A stretch of 64,000 nucleotides of DNA from an uncultured Prochlorococcus sp. (GTDB lineage: Bacteria > Cyanobacteriota > Cyanobacteriia > PCC-6307 > Cyanobiaceae): positions 26,765 to 90,764 of the forward strand of contig CACBBI010000002.1 of assembly GCA_902537445.1 (NCBI GenBank), given 5' to 3'. The stretch's first letter is position 1; every line of letters starts with the position of its first letter. Below, piece by piece: positions 1 to 8,816 of the stretch. A program made the translations under genes and the position numbers. The notes under the pieces were generated by a model. That model saw nothing but the letters and a program-made list of their open reading frames with translations, had not been told where the DNA came from and searched no databases.

Positions 1-2
1 TA

Positions 3-623
3 GCATCTAGTCTTGATGGGAGAATTGCATTTCCTGGAGGTGGAGAATCCCATCTTGGAAGTGAAGAAGATAAAAAAATGTTAAATCAAAACTTATCAAT
101 GGTTGACGCCACCATTTTTGGTTTAGGCACTTTAATAGCTCATCAATCAACTTACTTAATTAAAAATCGTAATGATAATGACGAAGTAAATATATCAAAA
201 AGCCAACCAATTTCTATAGTTGCTTCAAATAGCAAAAACTTTAACAGTAATTGGAAATACTTTCGACAACCAATTAGAAGATGGCTAATAAGCTCAAGTA
301 AAGTTAATAATTCATCGAATAATGACTTCGAGAAACAACTCTTTTTCGAAGATTCATGGGAGAAAACTTTAATTTCACTAAAAAAACAAGGCATAAATAA
401 TCTAGCTCTTTTAGGAGGTGCAAAACTTATAAATTCATTTATAAAAGAGGATCTAATAACTGATATAAAAATTACAATAATTCCACGAATTATTGGAGGT
501 AGATATACATGGATCCCTCCAGAACAAACAAATGAAATTCTTAATCTCAAAAGACTATGGGAAATAAAATCAATTAAAAATTTAATGAATAATGAAATCC
601 ATCTTCATTACAAAAAAATTTGA
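3..623 (+). CDS. RibD C-terminal-domain (pyrimidine reductase-like) protein, 5' partial
   Basis: The reading frame is open to the left edge, so the protein starts upstream of the window. The ATG at 78 is internal, because the residues before it (SSLDGRIAFPGGGESHLG) form the conserved start of the RibD_C/dihydrofolate-reductase-like fold. Later landmarks of the family are a G-x-x-T segment (FGLGTLIAHQSTYL), the LALLGGAKLINSF stretch and the I-P-x-x-x-GG motif (IIPRIIGG). Family members reduce a pyrimidine intermediate of riboflavin synthesis with NADPH. No deaminase domain is visible in what remains, so this may be a stand-alone reductase paralogue rather than full RibD. It ends 17 bp before the next gene on the same strand. 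The family is clear; the substrate is inferred. Confidence 0.75.
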   Translation, partial: ASSLDGRIAFPGGGESHLGSEEDKKMLNQNLSMVDATIFGLGTLIAHQSTYLIKNRNDNDEVNISKSQPISIVASNSKNFNSNWKYFRQPIRRWLISSSKVNNSSNNDFEKQLFFEDSWEKTLISLKKQGINNLALLGGAKLINSFIKEDLITDIKITIIPRIIGGRYTWIPPEQTNEILNLKRLWEIKSIKNLMNNEIHLHYKKI

Positions 624-640
624 AATAGATTAAATAATAA

Positions 641-1795
641 ATGAACCAAAAAATACATAAAGTTGAAGTCAAATTGTCAATTAAGGAAATCTCCAAGGAG
701 ATATGGAATGAATTAGCAAATGAAATCAATAATCCATTTTATGCATGGACTTGGCTTAAAAACCTTGAAATATCAAAAAGTGTTTCAAGAGAAACTGGTT
801 GGCAGCCTCTGTATTTTGTTGCTTATAAAAATGAAGAAATATTAGGAATTGCTCCACTTTTTTTAAAAAATCATAGCTATGGAGAATTCATTTTTGATCA
901 ATCATTTGCACGATTGGCTCAAGAGCTGAATTTAAATTATTACCCTAAATTAATTGGAATGAGTCCTTATAGTCCTGTAAATGGATATCAATTTCTTTAT
1001 AAAAAAAATAAAGATAAGAAAGAAATTACAAATTTACTCATAAACAATATCGAAAGCTTTGCGATTACAAACAAAATTTTAAGTTGTAATTTTTTATATA
1101 TTGATGAAAGCTGGGGCAACCATCTTAAATCTTTGGGATACTATAAATGGATAAATTCCAGCAGTGAATGGAGGAGTAATGGAGAAAAAACGTTTGATGA
1201 TTTTCTTTCTAGATTTAACTCTAATCAGAGAAAAAATATCAAAAAAGAGAGGAAATCAATTGCTAAACAAGATATTAAAATAGAAATTTTCCATAAAGAT
1301 GATATCACTCAAGAAATCCTCAAAAAAATGCATAATTTTTATGAACAGCATTGCTCGAGGTGGGGAGTTTGGGGAAGTAAATATCTAACATCTACATTTT
1401 TCGAAAAAATTGTTGATAATAAAAAAAATCTTTTACTTTTTAGCGCATCAAAAAATGATTCTAATGATCTTTTTGCTATGTCAATGTGCGTTAAAAATAA
1501 AAACAACTTATGGGGTAGATATTGGGGTAGTCAAGAAGACATATCTAATTTACATTTTGAATTATGTTACTACCAGCCAATTGAATGGGCAATAAAAAAT
1601 AGTATCCATTTTTTTGATCCTGGAGCAGGTGGTAAACATAAAAGGCGGAGGGGATTTTTTGCAAAAAGCACCGTTAGCTTGCATAAGTGGTTTGACAAAA
1701 ATATGGAAAATATAATTTATCCTTGGCTAAATGAAGTTAATCAACAAACCGAGAGGGAAATTGAATTTGAGAATAATTCTATACCCTTTAAATAA
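641..1795 (+). CDS. DUF482/COG3146 family protein (GNAT-like, FemAB-related)
   Basis: This 384-residue protein fits the COG3146/DUF482 family, usually annotated as peptidoglycan biosynthesis/recognition or GNAT-like acyltransferase. Visible landmarks are NPFYAWTWL near the N terminus, a central GMSPYSPVNGYQF segment, the basic QRKNIKKERKSI helix, and the C-terminal FDPGAGGKHKRRRGF motif, which is close to the family's usual PGAGGEHKxxRGF. No signal peptide or membrane segment is seen, so it should be cytosolic. It follows the RibD-like gene by 17 bp, suggesting cotranscription. The family assignment is good; the actual acyl donor and acceptor are unknown. Confidence 0.72.
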   Translation: MNQKIHKVEVKLSIKEISKEIWNELANEINNPFYAWTWLKNLEISKSVSRETGWQPLYFVAYKNEEILGIAPLFLKNHSYGEFIFDQSFARLAQELNLNYYPKLIGMSPYSPVNGYQFLYKKNKDKKEITNLLINNIESFAITNKILSCNFLYIDESWGNHLKSLGYYKWINSSSEWRSNGEKTFDDFLSRFNSNQRKNIKKERKSIAKQDIKIEIFHKDDITQEILKKMHNFYEQHCSRWGVWGSKYLTSTFFEKIVDNKKNLLLFSASKNDSNDLFAMSMCVKNKNNLWGRYWGSQEDISNLHFELCYYQPIEWAIKNSIHFFDPGAGGKHKRRRGFFAKSTVSLHKWFDKNMENIIYPWLNEVNQQTEREIEFENNSIPFK

Positions 1796-1855
1796 AAAAT
1801 TATTTGGCTTTACGAAAGATTATATTATTAATATAGTTTTTATTAACTTCTAAGG

Positions 1856-2242
1856 ATGGATTCTAGTAAAAATTTAGATGAAAAAATAAAGATTGATAAT
1901 AATCTATCCAACCGATATATAGACTTAGATCCACGTGGCTATTTTATTATAAAAGTAGATTTAGAAGAAAATAAAATAATTTTAGAGCACTTTTTAAATA
2001 ACATCGATGAGGAAGGCTATGCGCTTGACCCAGAAACCAATGAACCAATCAAATGCGACTCTCGAAATAAAAGAGTTAGTAATGAAGTTTTTAAAGGTAT
2101 TAGTGCTAAACAACTTGGAATATTGATCACTGAAGAAAGAAATGACTTAATAACCAGATTCGACCATGCTCTATATTTAGGCCGGGAACTACAAAAAGCA
2201 GAAGAATGTTTATACAAAAAATTACCCTATATCCAAGATTAA
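1856..2242 (+). CDS. DUF4346-like cyanobacterial protein
   Basis: This is a 128-residue soluble protein. It carries the pattern I associate with DUF4346: LDPRGYFIIKVD near residue 23, then a LEHFLNN--GYALDP segment and a C-terminal helix DHALYLGRELQKAEECL. The start at 1856 is preceded by a plausible Shine-Dalgarno-like AAGGA directly upstream. It lies 60 bp after the DUF482 gene and 63 bp before the tiny petL gene, all on the plus strand. Function is unknown; DUF4346 is also found attached to dihydropteroate-synthase-like proteins, but nothing here shows catalysis. The exact Pfam name is from memory. Confidence 0.65.
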   Translation: MDSSKNLDEKIKIDNNLSNRYIDLDPRGYFIIKVDLEENKIILEHFLNNIDEEGYALDPETNEPIKCDSRNKRVSNEVFKGISAKQLGILITEERNDLITRFDHALYLGRELQKAEECLYKKLPYIQD

Positions 2243-2305
2243 GAAATTAAACGAAAAAATCTAATCTTTTCATCTGATGTTAAATTAAGTAAAAATAAAA
2301 AATTA

Positions 2306-2398
2306 ATGAACATCATTTTCTATTTTGCATTTATTGGTTTTGGTTTTGGAGCTGCTTTCGCATTAGATAAGCTTTTAAGAGCAGTTAAATTAATTTAA
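2306..2398 (+). CDS. petL: Cytochrome b6-f complex subunit PetL (30 aa)
   Basis: This gene is too short for the ORF track. The frame ATG AAC ATC ATT TTC ... TTA ATT TAA gives 30 residues: a single hydrophobic helix (IIFYFAFIGFGFGAAFAL) followed by DKLLRAVKLI. Cyanobacterial PetL proteins are about 30 residues long and typically end in LRAIKLI, so size, single membrane span and C-terminal signature all agree. PetL is a small peripheral subunit that stabilises the thylakoid cytochrome b6-f dimer. The gene ends 6 bp before the convergent rimO stop codon, leaving almost no room for a terminator. Confidence 0.72.
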   Translation: MNIIFYFAFIGFGFGAAFALDKLLRAVKLI

Positions 2399-2403
2399 AA
2401 AAA

Positions 2404-3768
2404 CTACAAAATTTTAATAGTCTCTCCATACAAATCATATTCATCAGCAAAAGAAATATTTGCTTCAACAAATTTACCAATATAATTTTTCAAATCAATT
2501 TTGTCTTTAACAGATAAAATTACTGCTCCGTCAATTTCAGGAGCGAAATTGTAGGACCGACCTATTAATTCGTTATTGTCTGATATTTTTTCTACCAAAA
2601 TCTTCATTTTTGAACCAACATATGTCTGATTTTTATCTTTAGAGATATTTTGTTGAACTGAAATAACGTTATCTTTTCTTGCCTCTGCAACCTCTGGAGA
2701 TACTTTATTTGGCAAATGAAAAGCTGCAGTTCCTTCTTCAGGAGAAAAAATAAACACTCCCACATGATCAAATTTGTGCCTATCCAAAAATTCGAGAAGA
2801 TGTTCAAAATGTTCTTTTTTTTCTCCTGGGAAACCAACAATGAGACTAGTTCTTAATACTGCAGATGGAATTTCTTCTCTAATTTTCTCCAAAATTGATT
2901 CATTCAAAGAAGCTTGCCAAGGTCTATTCATACTCTTCAACACATCTGGATGACTATGCTGCAGTGGCAAATCAAAGTAAGGAACTATATTCTTTGAATC
3001 TTTGAAAGCTCTAATAACTTCATCAGTTAAACCTGTTGGATAAGCATAATGTATCCTTATCCAAGGAATTGAAACTTTAGAAAGCTCATTCAAAAGTTTG
3101 GATAATGATGGTTTTCCATAAATATCTTGACCATAATTAGTTGTTATTTGACTAATTAATATAATTTCTTGAATACCCTTTTTTGCAAGACTTTTAGCTT
3201 CTGAAACTATAGATTCTATTGTTCTACTTCTTTGAGGACCTCTCAACTTAGGAATAATACAAAAAGCGCAATTATAGTTGCAGCCTTCAGCAATGCGAAG
3301 ATAAGCAACAAATTTATTTTTTTCTACAAAACGAGGCATTTCCTCATCTGCAATAAATTCAGGTATTTTTGAAACTTCATTAACGATTTCCCCCTTTTCT
3401 ACTCTGTCTAAAACCTTGGCTATCTTTTGATAATCTCCTGTTCCAACCAAACCTTTTATTTCAGGGATTTCTTTTATAAGCTCATCTTTAAAATGCTGCG
3501 CCATACAGCCTGCAACTATTACTTCCTTTCCTTGATTTGTATATTCTAGAATTTTTCTAATAGATTCTTCTCTAGCTTTTTCAATAAAACTGCAAGTATT
3601 TACAACAACAACATTTGCATCATTTATATTGCTGTCAACTTCATAACCCTCTTTATCTAATAAGCCCTGCATATGTTCAGTATCTACAAGATTTTTCTCA
3701 CAACCAACATGACTGAATGCAATCTTAGATAGTTTTTTTTCTTTTACATTGAGACTATTTTGTTTCAC
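2404..3768 (-). CDS. rimO: Ribosomal protein S12 methylthiotransferase RimO
   Basis: This 454-residue protein has the full methylthiotransferase layout. The N-terminal UPF0004 domain has Cys23, Cys59 and Cys88 for the auxiliary cluster ([31 protein letters not shown]). The radical SAM CxxxCxxC motif is at residues 163-170 (GCNYNCAFC). A C-terminal TRAM-type domain follows (around [12 protein letters not shown]). The [13 protein letters not shown] signature and RGPQRSR are typical of RimO rather than of the tRNA enzyme MiaB. RimO methylthiolates a conserved aspartate of ribosomal protein S12. The gene is convergent with petL and divergent from the VKOR gene. Confidence 0.93.
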   Translation of the reverse strand: MKQNSLNVKEKKLSKIAFSHVGCEKNLVDTEHMQGLLDKEGYEVDSNINDANVVVVNTCSFIEKAREESIRKILEYTNQGKEVIVAGCMAQHFKDELIKEIPEIKGLVGTGDYQKIAKVLDRVEKGEIVNEVSKIPEFIADEEMPRFVEKNKFVAYLRIAEGCNYNCAFCIIPKLRGPQRSRTIESIVSEAKSLAKKGIQEIILISQITTNYGQDIYGKPSLSKLLNELSKVSIPWIRIHYAYPTGLTDEVIRAFKDSKNIVPYFDLPLQHSHPDVLKSMNRPWQASLNESILEKIREEIPSAVLRTSLIVGFPGEKKEHFEHLLEFLDRHKFDHVGVFIFSPEEGTAAFHLPNKVSPEVAEARKDNVISVQQNISKDKNQTYVGSKMKILVEKISDNNELIGRSYNFAPEIDGAVILSVKDKIDLKNYIGKFVEANISFADEYDLYGETIKIL

Positions 3769-3873
3769 AACTTGAAAAATAAGAATTAAAAGATTTAGAC
3801 AGCATTTCGTATATAACTCTCATGCCAAGATAATATTAGGATAGATAATGTAAATAACAAACTTTCTTTTTGT

Positions 3874-4809
3874 ATGGCTCTTAAGACTTTAAACAGAAGA
3901 AATAAAAAAGATTTGAAATGGCCAAAAATCATAATCGCAATTCTTAGCACTATAGGCATAGTTGATACAGGTTCGATTACTTTAAAAAACTGGGGATTAT
4001 TTACTTCGCTTTCATGCCCAGGGATACAAAATGGTTGTGAAACCGTTTTAAATAGTCCTTGGGGTACTTTATTTGAAAATAATCAAGTTAATATACCTCT
4101 CTCATTAGCTGGATTTATAACATATTTATCAATATTACTTATCACAATAATACTCTCGCTTAATTTAATTTCCCCAAAAGAAAAACTAAATAAGTTTTTA
4201 TGGTGGTTAGTATTTCTAATTTCTTGTGCGTCATCAACATTTAGCTTTTTGTTGATAAATATAATGTTTTTTAAGATTCAAGCATATTGCTTTTTTTGTA
4301 TACTTTCAGCAATTTTATCGTTTTCTATCTTCATAATTTCTATGATTGGTGCAAAGTTCGAAAGTAGAGAACCTATGATTTTTAGAGGATTCATTGTAGC
4401 CATTAGTGTTCTGCTGGGGGGCCTAATTTGGTCAACAAACGTTGACCCCTCTAATGCTATTGATGTTGAAAGCCCCACTGAAAATGTATCACCAATAATT
4501 ACCACTTCAAGCTCTCCCCAGAAGGTGAAGTTTGCAAAATTTTTAAGTGAAAAAAATATTGTTATGTATAGTGCATACTGGTGCCCGCATTGCCACGATC
4601 AGAAACAATTATTTGGTGTGGAAGCAGTTAAAGAATTAAAAGTTGTTGAATGTGCTAAAGATGGTAAAGATAATCAGCATGAACTATGCCAAACGAAAGG
4701 AATTAGTGGATTTCCTTCTTGGGAAATAAATGGAGAAATCATAAGTGGTACTCGCGACTTGAATGAATTAGCAACAAAAACCGACTATCAGGGAGATCTT
4801 AATTTTTAA
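3874..4809 (+). CDS. Vitamin K epoxide reductase-thioredoxin fusion (LTO1-type)
   Basis: The 311-residue protein combines a four-to-five-helix VKOR membrane domain with a C-terminal thioredoxin-like domain. The VKOR loop cysteines are Cys48 and Cys55 (LSCPGIQNGCETVL), and the quinone-proximal CxxC is Cys139-Cys142 (YCFFC). The thioredoxin-like active site is CPHC at residues 237-240 (YWCPHCHDQ). Such fusions oxidise lumenal or periplasmic thiols and pass electrons to quinone. In cyanobacteria and plastids they act in disulfide formation needed for photosystem assembly. The 3' end overlaps the convergent nadB stop by 11 bp. Family and domain order are clear; the targets are inferred. Confidence 0.9.
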   Translation: MALKTLNRRNKKDLKWPKIIIAILSTIGIVDTGSITLKNWGLFTSLSCPGIQNGCETVLNSPWGTLFENNQVNIPLSLAGFITYLSILLITIILSLNLISPKEKLNKFLWWLVFLISCASSTFSFLLINIMFFKIQAYCFFCILSAILSFSIFIISMIGAKFESREPMIFRGFIVAISVLLGGLIWSTNVDPSNAIDVESPTENVSPIITTSSSPQKVKFAKFLSEKNIVMYSAYWCPHCHDQKQLFGVEAVKELKVVECAKDGKDNQHELCQTKGISGFPSWEINGEIISGTRDLNELATKTDYQGDLNF

Positions 4810-6466
4810 TAAATCTTTTTTGAATTTTTTGATCTAACTGTTGTCTAGTATGGCATTCCCAATTTTGATTTTTATCAGGGAAATCATCTCTATAATGCCC
4901 TCCTCTACTTTCTTCTCTAAATAGACAAGCTTTTAATAAAGTTATTGTGGTTATTTGTCTATTCTTTAAATCAAGTAAAAGATTTAATGCTCTTCTATTG
5001 CGTTCACTAAGTTTAATTTTTTGATCAAATTTTATTTTTTCAAGACTATTTAGTAAATTATTTTTATTTAATTTATCTATATCATTTTGAATGTAATTTA
5101 AAAATTTACTCATATTTACCTTATTTCGAGATACACCTAAATTTAACCAACATAGTTTTCTTAGTTCATCAATTTTTTCAGCAATTGTAGAAATTTGATC
5201 TTCTTTAGGATCTTCAATATCGAACTCTTGAAATGATCTATCAAATTTTTCAAATTTGGAAAGGTCATTCAAAACAATAGAAGACATTTTTCTTGCAAAA
5301 ACAAGACACTCCATTAGTGAATTACTTGCCAATCTATTAGCACCATGAACACCTGTAGAAGCAACTTCTCCAACGGCATATAATCCTTTTCTTGTTGAAG
5401 ATGCATTTAGATCAGTTTTAACACCTCCCATCCAATAATGAGCTGCAGGGGCTACTGGAATAACCTCATTTAAAGGGTTAACGCCATAATCCTGACATCG
5501 ACTTAAGATCGTGGGGAAGCGCTTTACAATTTTTTCTGGGTCAATGTACCGAAGATCTAAGCCAACATGGTCTACATTATTATCATGCATATTTTTCATA
5601 ATTGCTCTACTTACCTGATCTCTAGTAGCTAGATCACGATTTTCAAGATTTTTAACTGGACTTTCACCATTTTTATCAACTAAAATTGCTCCTTCCCCTC
5701 TAAGTGCCTCAGATATTAAGAAGCAAGGTGCACCATAAAATTTTAAAGCTGTTGGATGAAATTGCACGAACTCTAAATCTTCGATAGCAGCTCCTGCTTT
5801 CCATGCAAGAGCAATCCCTTCACCAGAGGATTGAGCAGGATTTGTTGTATTTGTAAATAAGTGCCCACCCCCACCTGTAGCCAAAACAACAGCTCTAGAT
5901 TTAATCCAATATAAATTTGCTCCATCAAGAACCTGAACTCCTCTACATTCTTTATTTTCAATGAGAAGTTCAGTTACTCTTACACCCCTGCAGTGAAGAA
6001 TATTTTTTTGATTCTCAATATGATCTTCTAGAACTTCAACTAATGCTCGTCCAGTACGATCTTTAACATGTAAGACTCTTCTTCGTGAATGGGCTGCTTC
6101 CAAGGTAGTAGCTAGTTGATCAGAACTTTGATCAAAAATCATCCCTAAATTCTGCAACCTTTCTACACAACCTGGAGCTTCTTTAACTAGCATTTCTACA
6201 GCTTGAAAATCACATAGTCCATCACCTGCTTTTAAAGTATCCTCAGCATGAAGATCAAATGAATCATCTTGTCTAACAACAGATGCAATTCCGCCTTGAG
6301 CCCATCTACTGGAAGATACCTTACTAGTATTTCTATTTAAAAGAAGCACTTTTAAACTTGAAGGCAATTCAAGACAAGTCATAAGGCCAGCAGCTCCAGC
6401 GCCTATAACGATTACATCCCAATTATTTATTGGTATCGGTTCTTGCGAAAATGGAGGCCTTAACAT
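4799..6466 (-). CDS. nadB: L-aspartate oxidase NadB
   Basis: This 555-residue flavoprotein oxidises L-aspartate to iminoaspartate, the first step of de novo NAD synthesis. It shows an N-terminal FAD dinucleotide-binding motif (VIVIGAGAAGLM), the SSRWAQGGIA segment, the ATGGGGHLF motif, the succinate-dehydrogenase-like FVQFHPTAL catalytic segment, a VGEVASTGVHGANRLASNSLMECLV region that is highly typical of NadB, and a helical C-terminal domain. The start codon overlaps the upstream gene's stop (TAATG), so the two genes are probably translationally coupled. The 3' end overlaps the VKOR fusion gene. Confidence 0.95.
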   Translation of the reverse strand: MLRPPFSQEPIPINNWDVIVIGAGAAGLMTCLELPSSLKVLLLNRNTSKVSSSRWAQGGIASVVRQDDSFDLHAEDTLKAGDGLCDFQAVEMLVKEAPGCVERLQNLGMIFDQSSDQLATTLEAAHSRRRVLHVKDRTGRALVEVLEDHIENQKNILHCRGVRVTELLIENKECRGVQVLDGANLYWIKSRAVVLATGGGGHLFTNTTNPAQSSGEGIALAWKAGAAIEDLEFVQFHPTALKFYGAPCFLISEALRGEGAILVDKNGESPVKNLENRDLATRDQVSRAIMKNMHDNNVDHVGLDLRYIDPEKIVKRFPTILSRCQDYGVNPLNEVIPVAPAAHYWMGGVKTDLNASSTRKGLYAVGEVASTGVHGANRLASNSLMECLVFARKMSSIVLNDLSKFEKFDRSFQEFDIEDPKEDQISTIAEKIDELRKLCWLNLGVSRNKVNMSKFLNYIQNDIDKLNKNNLLNSLEKIKFDQKIKLSERNRRALNLLLDLKNRQITTITLLKACLFREESRGGHYRDDFPDKNQNWECHTRQQLDQKIQKRFIKN

Positions 6467-7233
6467 TAAACCAATCCACTAAAAGTTGGTTGCAGAATTG
6501 CTAAAACAATAAAAATACCATCAACAATTAATGTCGTTTGAATTACGTAACCAGAAACTAAGAGTGCTTTACCACGAGTAGTATTAATTGTGCCAGAATC
6601 TAAAATTTCTTTTGAAATAAACCACAGTATGAGAGCAACAAAAACGATAATAGATACTGATTTTATTTGAATAAGACTCTCTGAAGTTTTTTGAAGAATC
6701 ATTGGTGCATTTTCAGAATCCGCTGTAATTACCTGCCTCCATTGATCCATGATTCCGATTAAAAATATTGTAATGTCGGTAACTGCGGTTCCAAATAAAG
6801 AAGAGATATAAAAACTTGAACCTATTTTCCAATTAGTACCAAATCCAATTAAAGCCAATGGGAGAACTACAGCCTCAACAGGTATGTGTAGGATCGGAAA
6901 TGGGCTTAACCATCCCCAGAACAAACATCCACCAAGCCAACTACCTGATATACCAAGTAATAATGAACTGACAATAAACCACTTATTTGATCCTTTCTGA
7001 TTCAAAACAATTGCCACTAAGACAATAACAAAAGTAAAGCAAAGAGCACTTATTGGTTCTAATCTAACCCACGGGGCTTGAACAAAAATAGGTAAAATTA
7101 CAAAAAAAGAAGACCACAATCTTAAAGATATAGGATTTGATAAAAAACTATTTTCGTATGAATCAACTGGCTTATGGGATTCATAGTTGAATTTATCTTT
7201 TACTTCTAAATTTTTTGTAATTAATTCTTTCAA
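6466..7233 (-). CDS. Cyanobacterial polytopic membrane protein (DUF3120-like)
   Basis: This 255-residue protein has a hydrophilic N terminus of about 35 residues, then roughly six hydrophobic segments (for example LWSSFFVILPIFVQAPWV, ALCFTFVIVLVAIVL, FIVSSLLLGISG, VSIIVFVALILWFI). The WLGGCLFWGWLSPFPILHIPVEA and GFGTNWKIGSSFYISSLFGTAVTD segments match the cyanobacterial DUF3120 family as I recall it. It lies immediately upstream of nadB with a 1-nt TAATG overlap, so the pair should be cotranscribed. Function is unknown; it could be a transporter. The family name is from memory. Confidence 0.65.
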   Translation of the reverse strand: MKELITKNLEVKDKFNYESHKPVDSYENSFLSNPISLRLWSSFFVILPIFVQAPWVRLEPISALCFTFVIVLVAIVLNQKGSNKWFIVSSLLLGISGSWLGGCLFWGWLSPFPILHIPVEAVVLPLALIGFGTNWKIGSSFYISSLFGTAVTDITIFLIGIMDQWRQVITADSENAPMILQKTSESLIQIKSVSIIVFVALILWFISKEILDSGTINTTRGKALLVSGYVIQTTLIVDGIFIVLAILQPTFSGLV

Positions 7234-7412
7234 TGAAAAAAGTTATTTTTAATTAATCTAAATTGTGTTTTAGAAAACTGCGAATGCCATATTTTAATAA
7301 ATAAAAGGCCCATAATTTCAAACCTATATTTAGTTTTTTAAAAGTATTTAATACACTTTGAGTCATATATAAGTTTAGAATAAATATAAATAAGAGTATT
7401 TGGCCTTAAATT

Positions 7413-8791
7413 GTGTGGCAAGAAATTAATTACAAGGAAGATCCCATTGATCTTTTGGTTCCTAATATTACTTATAAAATAAACCCTGCAGAAATTGAAA
7501 GTATTGAAGCTAATTCTATTGCTGAAGAAATAGGATTTGAATCAGGTGATTCAATTATTAGTATTAATGGAAAAAACCAAGAGATTTAATTGATTATCAG
7601 ATTCTGATTAGTGAAGAAATTTTAGATATATCAGTTTTAGATAAAAATAATGAGATTCACAATATAAATATTGAAAAAGATCAAGACGTTAATTTAGGTA
7701 TAAATTTTAAAGATGCATTATTTGATTCAATCAAGCAATGCAATAATAGATGTCCATTTTGTTTTATTGATCAACAGCCAAGTGGTAAAAGAAAAAGCCT
7801 TTATATAAAAGATGATGATTATAGATTAAGTTTCCTATATGGCTCTTATTTAACTCTTACGAATTTAAAAAAAGAAGACTGGGAAAGAATTGCTATGCAA
7901 AAACTATCCCCACTTTTTATTTCAGTTCATGCTACTGATCCCGCTACAAGAGAAAAATTATTAAAAAATAAAAAAGCAGGATTGATACTTGATCAAATTT
8001 CGTGGTTTGAAAAAAACTCTATTCAAATACATGCTCAAATTGTTGTTTGTCCAGATATAAATGATGGGGATATTCTTGAGAAGTCAATTTTGGAACTTGC
8101 TGAATTTTACAAAAAGCTCTCTCAAACAGTTCTTTCAGTAGCAATAGTTCCTGTAGGACTTACAAAATTTAGACCTGAAAATGATGGATTGAAATCAATA
8201 AGCCCAGAATACGCAAAAAAAACTATTAAACAAGTAGAGAGAATTCAAACCTCTCTACAAATTACTCTTGGAACTCGTTTTTGTTGGCTAGCAGACGAAT
8301 GGTATTTAATTGCTGGTACAAATTTACCTAGTTACAAAACCTACGAAAATATGCCACAAGAATCTAATGGAGTTGGGACTATTAGAAATTTTCTAGAAGC
8401 ATTAAGAGAGAAGACTAAAAACCTACCCCAAAAAGTAAAAAAGCCAAAAAAAGTTAGTTGGATTGTTGGTAAATTAGTTTATGAAGCCCTAATTCCTACA
8501 GTTAAAAAATTAAACTTAATTAATGGATTAACAATTAATTTATATGGTTTGCCAAGTATTTATTGGGGTCAAGATCAAGTTGTTACAGGTCTTCTTACTG
8601 GAGAAGATCTAATTTACGGTCTGAAAAATAAGGATTTAGGAGAAGCTGTTTACATACCATCTATTATGTTAAAAATTAATACTGATTTATTTTTAGATGA
8701 TAAAAATATTCAAGAAGTTGAGAATCAAATAAATACTAAAATTCACGTTCTTGATGATTCAAATGATATTATTAATACTTTGATTGGTTAA
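7413..8791 (+). pseudogene. TIGR03279-type radical SAM/PDZ-like protein, disrupted by a one-base frame change
   Basis: The ORF track shows only the 3' part (from 7895), but homology extends upstream. A GTG at 7413, just after an in-frame TAA at 7407, opens MWQEINYKEDPID and a PDZ-like segment ending FESGDSIISING, then stops at 7587. One base back in phase, the protein resumes as PRDLIDYQILISEEILD, the radical SAM CxxxCxxC motif (QCNNRCPFCFID), and the DUF512-like C-terminal part through 8791. The break lies in GGAAAAAACC at 7569-7578. One extra A would restore 459 residues (INGKKPRDLIDYQ), the usual layout of this cyanobacterial Fe-S oxidoreductase family. It could be a sequencing error, a true mutation, or a -1 frameshift on the A_AAA_AAC heptamer. 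Function is unknown. Confidence 0.75.
7571..7577 (+). other. Correctly phased A_AAA_AAC slippery heptamer at the frame break
   Basis: Read from the GTG start at 7413, the codons are GGA AAA AAC, so the heptamer is in the X_XXY_YYZ phase required for tandem -1 slippage. After a -1 shift the next codon is CCA, then AGA GAT TTA ATT GAT (PRDLID), which is exactly the missing homologous sequence. A small hairpin (ATCAG-ATT-CTGAT) lies at 7596-7608, 18 nt downstream, which is farther than usual for a stimulator. Confidence 0.5.
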
Positions 8792-8816
8792 TCGAATATT
8801 TTCGAAACTATAAAAC

